Assembly: GCA_037893245.1 (NCBI GenBank)
Contig: JBAIAA010000009.1
Location: 744,001 to 808,000, forward strand
Source of the DNA: Crossaster papposus
Taxonomy: Eukaryota; Echinodermata; Asteroidea; Velatida; Solasteridae
Reading direction: 5' to 3'
Length of the DNA: 64,000 nt
Shown: in pieces, positions 59,108 through 64,000 of the stretch
Layout of the letters: each line of letters starts with the position of its first letter
Position numbering within the stretch: position 1 is the stretch's first letter
Program-made: the position numbers and the translations under genes
Notes under the pieces: model-generated
Seen by the model: only the letters and a program-made list of their open reading frames with translations
Databases searched by the model: none
What the model was told of the DNA's origin: nothing

Positions 59108-61934
59108 GGCGGCATATGCCTATGTGGCAATACACGTGTATGTACAAACACATCAAAAAACATGGCTGCGAATGAGGATATTTTTCTCTACATATATCTG
59201 AGCTGCGAACCTCAACGTTGTTGGAGAATGAAGAGACATTCACCACCTCCACATCTGAGCTAACATATCGCCAACAATTCTCACAGGAAGAGACCAAAAC
59301 TGTGAGACTCATGCGTCAGGACACTGGCGGCATAGGCCTATGTGGCAATACACGTGTACATACAAACACATCAGAAAACATGGCTGCGAATGAGGATATT
59401 TGTATCGACATATATCTGAGCTGCGAACCTCAACGTTATTGGAGAATGAAGAGACATTCACCACCTCCACATCTGAGCAAAAATATTGCCAAATTTCTCA
59501 CTGGAAAAAATAACAAACTGAGAGACTCATGCGTCAGGATACTTGAGGCATAGGCCTATGCGGCAATACACGGGTACATACATACTCATAAGAAAACATG
59601 GCTGCGAATGAGGATAATTTTTCGACATATATCTCAGCTGCGAGCCTCAACGTTGTTCGAGAATGAAGAGACACTCACCAGCTCGCCATCCGAGCCAAAA
59701 TATTGCCAAATTTCTCACTGTAAAAAAACCAAAATATGAGACTCGTGCTTCACGACACTGGTGGCATAAGCCTATGCGGCAATACACGTGTACACGCATA
59801 AACATAAGAAAACATGGCTACGAATGAGGATAATTTGATGAACTTATATCTGAGCTGCGAACCTCAACGTAGTTCGAGAATGAAGATACATTCACCACCT
59901 CCACATCTGAGCTAACACATCGCCAAAATTCTCACCGGAAGAGACCAAAACTTTGAGACTCATGCGTCAGGAAACTGGCGGCATAGGCCTATGAGGCAAT
60001 ACACATGTACATACATACACATCAGAAAACATGGCTGCGAATGAGGATAATGTTCTCGACATATATCTGGGCTGCGAACCTCAACGTTGTTCGAGAATAA
60101 AGAGACATTCACCACCTCCACATCTGAGCTAACACATCGCCAAAATTCTCACCGGAAGAGACAAAAACTTTGAAACTCATGCGTCAGGATACTGGCGGCA
60201 TAGGTCTATGTGGCAATACACGTGTACATACATACACATCAAAAAACATGGCTGCGAATGAGGATAATGTTCTCGACATATATCTGAGCTGCGAACCTCA
60301 ACGTTGTTCGAGAATGAAGAGACACTCACCAGCTCGACATCCGAGCCAAAATATTGCCAAATTTCGCACCGGAACAAACCTAAACTGAGAGACTCATGCG
60401 TCAGGATACTGGCGGCATATGCCTATGTGGCAATACACGTGTACATACAAACACATAAGAAAACATGGCTGCGAATGAGGATAATGTTCTCGACATATAT
60501 CTGAGCTGCGAACCTCAACGTTGTTCGAGACTGAAAAGACATTCACCACCTCCACATCTGATATAACATATCGCCAAAAGTCTCACCGGAAGAGACCAAA
60601 ACTTTGAGTCTCATGCGTCAGGACACTGGCGGCATATGCCTATGTGGCGATACACATGTACATACATACACATCAGACAACATGGCTGCGAATGAGGATA
60701 ATTCTTTCGACTTATATTTGAGCTGCGAGCCTCAACGCTGTTCGAGAATAAAGAGACACTCACCAGCCCGACATCTGAGCAAAATATTGCAAAATTTCTC
60801 ACTGAAAAAAACAAAAAAACTGAGAGACTCATGCGTCAGGATACTGGTGGCATAGGCCTATGCGGCAATACACGGGTACATACATTCACATAAGAAAACA
60901 TGGCTGCGAATGAGGATAATTTTCTCGACATATATCTGAGCTGCGAGCCTCAACGTTGTTCGAAAATGAAGATACACTCACCAGCTCGACATCGGAGCCA
61001 AAATATTGCCAAATTTCTCACTGGAAAACAAAACAAATGAGAGACTCATGCGTCAGGATACTGGCGGCATAGGCCTTTGTGGCAATACACGTGTACATAA
61101 ATACACATCAGAAAACATGGCTGCGAATGAGGATAATTTTCTCGACATATATTTTAGCTGATAACCTCAACGTTGTTCGAGAATGAAGAGACATTCACCA
61201 CCTCAACATCTGAGCTAACATATCGCCAAAATTCTCACCGGAAGAGACCAAAACTTTAAGATTTATGCGTCAGGACACTGGCGACATATGCCTATGTGGC
61301 GATACACATGTACATACATACACATCAGAAAACATTGCTGCGAATGAGGATAATGTTTTCGACATATATCTGAGCTGCGAACCTCAACGTTGTTCGAGAA
61401 TGAAGAAACACTCACCAGCTCGACATCCGAGCCAAAATATTGCCAAATTTCTCACTGGGAAAAAACAAACTGAGAGACTCATGCGTCAGGATACTGGCGA
61501 CATAGGCCTATGAGGCAATAGACGTGTACATACATATACATCAGAAAACATGGCTGCGAATGAGAATAATGTTCTCGACATATATCTGAGCTGCGAACCT
61601 CAACGTTGTTCGAGAATAAAGAGACATTCACAACCTCCACAACTGAGCTAACACATCGCCAACATTATCACCGGAAGAGATCAAAACTTTGAGACTCATG
61701 CGTCAGGACACTGGCGGCATAGGCCTATGAGGCAATACACATGTACATCCATACACATAAGAAAACATGGCTGCGAATGAGGACAATTTTCTCGACATAT
61801 ATCTGAGCTTCGAGCCTCAACGTTGTTCGAGAATGAAGAGACACTCACCAGCTCCACATCCGAGCCAAAATATTGCCACATTTCTGACTGGAACAAACAT
61901 AAACTGAGTGACTCATGCGTCAGGACACTGGCGG
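59108..61934. repeat. 217-bp tandem satellite, block 5
   Basis: Satellite lies between the two solo LTR copies. It includes the junction of the 3535-bp duplication near 59,305 and otherwise repeats the monomer order of 55.8-58.4 kb. Confidence 0.95.
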
Positions 61935-62642
61935 TGTAACCTCCAAAGGCTACAGAAATACCAATAAGCTCAGTTTGAAACTCATGCTCTGTTGTCTCAA
62001 TGTTTAATTCCATACAATCATCATAGGTGGCATTTGTAGTGTTTACATGTTGCAAGCAAGCAAGCAAGCAAGCAGGCGAGCAAGATTCAACTATAGATAT
62101 AAACAAGAAAAGAAAAATACAAATTTTGAGTTATGTGATATAAATCTATCGGGAACAAGTATATAAATTTATCAGTGGCGAGTATAAATAGCAAACAATT
62201 TTCATCTTGCAATGTCAAAAAAGGCCTAATGACAAAAGGGAATGACTCTGATGGTACAAATTAATAGGCCAACTAATCACAAAATATGCTCTCAAATATC
62301 TTCTTAAATTGTGCACAATCATTATAAAATAACTAAATAAATGTCAGTAAACTTACATTTGCTGAGCTTCCAAAGGGTGTCACATAAATGGCAAATTACA
62401 AAGTGATGTCAAGCTACATAGGTGTGTCTGCATCTACAAGTAGGTGTGTAGTGAGTGTACTGTACATGTACAACATATGGGCATGTGGTCAAGAATATCC
62501 AGAATGCTGACCACACCCCAAACAGCGCCCTCAATCATTAATAAACACTGTTTTGATGAATAATTATGCAAATAAGGCAAATAAAATAGACTAGCTACAA
62601 GTGTCAAATTACATTTCCCTAAATGACATTCTGTCTGTAACA
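61935..62642 (+). mobile_element. Solo LTR, copy 2 (708 bp)
   Basis: This has the same length as copy 1, and by eye I see no difference from it. The same GGCGG flanks are present, and it sits exactly 3535 bp downstream. It is a passenger of the satellite duplication and not a second insertion. Confidence 0.87.
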
Positions 62643-64000
62643 GGCGGCATATGCCTATGTGGCAATACACGTGTATGTACAAACACATCAAAAAACATGG
62701 CTGCGAATGAGGATATTTTTCTCTACATATATCTGAGCTGCGAACCTCAACGTTGTTGGAGAATGAAGAGACATTCACCACCTCCACATCTGAGCTAACA
62801 TATCGCCAACAATTCTCACAGGAAGAGACCAAAACTGTGAGACTCATGCGTCAGGACACTGGCGGCATAGGCCTATGAGGCAATACATGTGTACATCCAT
62901 ACACATAAGAAAACATGGCTGCGAATGAGGACCATTTTATCGACATATATCTGAGCTGCGAACCTCAACGTTGTTCGAGAATGAAGAGACATTCACCACC
63001 TCCACATCTGAGCTAACACATTGCCAAAATTATCACCGGAAGAGACCAAAACTTTGGGACTCATGCGTCAGGACACTGGCGGCATAGGCATATGTGGCAA
63101 TACAAGTGTACATACATACACATCAGAAAACATGGCTGCAAATGAGGATAATGTTCTCGACATATATCTGAGCTGCGAACCTCAACGTTGTTCGAGAATG
63201 AAGAGACACTCACCAGCTAGACATCCGAGCCAAAATATTGCCAAATTGCTCACTGGTACAAACCTAAACTGAGAAACTCATGCGTCAGGACACTGGCGGC
63301 ATATGCCTATGTGGCAATACACGTGTACATACAAACACATCAGAAAACATGGCTGCGAATGAGGATATTTGTATCGACATATATCTGAGCTGCGAACCTC
63401 AACGTTATTGGAGAATGAAGAGACATTCACCACCTCCACATCTGAGAAAAAATATTGCCAAATTTCTCACTGGAAAAAATAACAAACTGAGAGACTCATG
63501 CGTCAGGATACTTGAGGCATAGGCCTATGCGGCAATACACGGGTACATACATACTCATAAGAAAACATGGCTACGAATGAGGATAATTTTATGAACTTAT
63601 ATCTGAGCTGCGAACCTCAACGTAGTTCGAGAATGAAGAGACACTCGCCAGCTCACCATCTGAGCCACAATATTGCCAAATGTCTCACTGGAAAAAAACC
63701 AAACGGTGAGACCCATGCATCAGGACACTGGCGGCATAGGTTTATGCGGTAATGCGGAACCTCAACGTTGTTCGAGAATGAAGAGACATTCACCACCTCC
63801 ACATCTGAGCTAACACATCGCCAAAATTCTCACCGGAAGAGACCAAAACTTTGAGACTCATGCGTCAGGAAACTGGCGGCATAGGCCTATGAGGCAATAC
63901 ACGTGTACATCCATACACATAAGAAAACATGGCTGCGAATGAGGATAATTTGATGAACTTATATCTGAGCTGCGAACCTCAACGTAGTTCGAGAATGAAG
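62643..64000. repeat. 217-bp tandem satellite, block 6, running off the window
   Basis: Satellite continues to the last base, so the array is longer than shown. A deleted monomer occurs at about 63,754 (GGTAATGCGGAACCTC), where about 100 bp of the unit is missing. Confidence 0.93.

Larger units (their letters stand above)
55770..62839. repeat. Tandem duplication of 3535 bp spanning satellite and a solo LTR
   Basis: 55,770-59,304 and 59,305-62,839 are almost identical; I count about ten differences, including one single-base gap near 57,717. Both copies contain the 708-bp solo LTR at the same place. A third, partial copy of the left end is seen at about 63,270-63,570. Confidence 0.9.

Noticed and set aside
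58899..59312. 137-codon minus-strand frame at the solo LTR right edge (also 62434-62847)
   Set aside because: It runs across the LTR/satellite junction, so it is a chance fusion of an LTR end with a satellite antisense frame.
5401..64000. Dozens of 60-140-codon reading frames with recurring words such as MRQDTGG, MFENEE and SQPCFLMC
   Set aside because: They are the two forward and one reverse frames of the 217-bp satellite. The unit shifts frame at every repeat, starts and stops vary with point mutations, and no splice, promoter or codon-constraint signal is visible.

Overview
The window looks like a gene-poor, heterochromatin-like stretch of an animal genome, most likely a marine invertebrate such as a mollusc, lancelet or other non-model metazoan. 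The grounds are a long tandem satellite, a CR1/L2-type non-LTR retrotransposon with an esterase-bearing ORF1, a Ty3/Gypsy element with a chromodomain, a foldback DNA transposon, and a large metazoan-type gene with canonical splice signals. There is no bacterial-style organisation. The species cannot be named from the sequence alone.

Layout. (1) 1-5400 is the only non-repetitive part. A minus-strand gene of 1458 codons lies at 153-4529. It encodes paired N-terminal Cys/His zinc-binding motifs, a FEN1/XPG-like nuclease region and a C-terminal tesmin/TSO1-type CXC cluster. It has a plausible 5' UTR intron (4539-4975) and a TATA plus twin-CRE promoter near 5050-5106. (2) From 5401 to the end, about 65% of the window (about 41.8 kb, roughly 190 copies) is a 217-bp tandem satellite with higher-order structure. 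(3) The satellite is interrupted by a near full-length CR1-like retrotransposon (16425-21369) and a 3.9-kb inverted-repeat DNA transposon (31982-35883). That transposon carries a decayed Gypsy pol fragment and has a nested 63-bp-arm hairpin in one arm. Further interruptions are a young 6.5-kb chromodomain Ty3/Gypsy element (39298-45832) and two copies of one 708-bp solo LTR (58400-59107, 61935-62642).

History that can be read. The solo LTR has a clean 5-bp target duplication and occurs twice, exactly 3535 bp apart. It therefore inserted once and was then carried along when about 3.5 kb of satellite was duplicated. The Gypsy element has LTRs differing by two substitutions plus one 66-bp internal duplication, so it is recent, and unoccupied paralogous satellite sites are visible. 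The CR1-like element and the Gypsy element are nearly intact, but each has isolated single-nucleotide frame breaks.

Strongest mechanistic observations: a textbook -1 frameshift heptamer (T TTA AAC) immediately before the gag stop, with pol open in the -1 frame from that point; an in-frame intron-like segment in the gag leader; and the multi-domain nuclease-like gene, whose family I recognise only at the domain level. The hundreds of short reading frames in the satellite are judged not to be genes.
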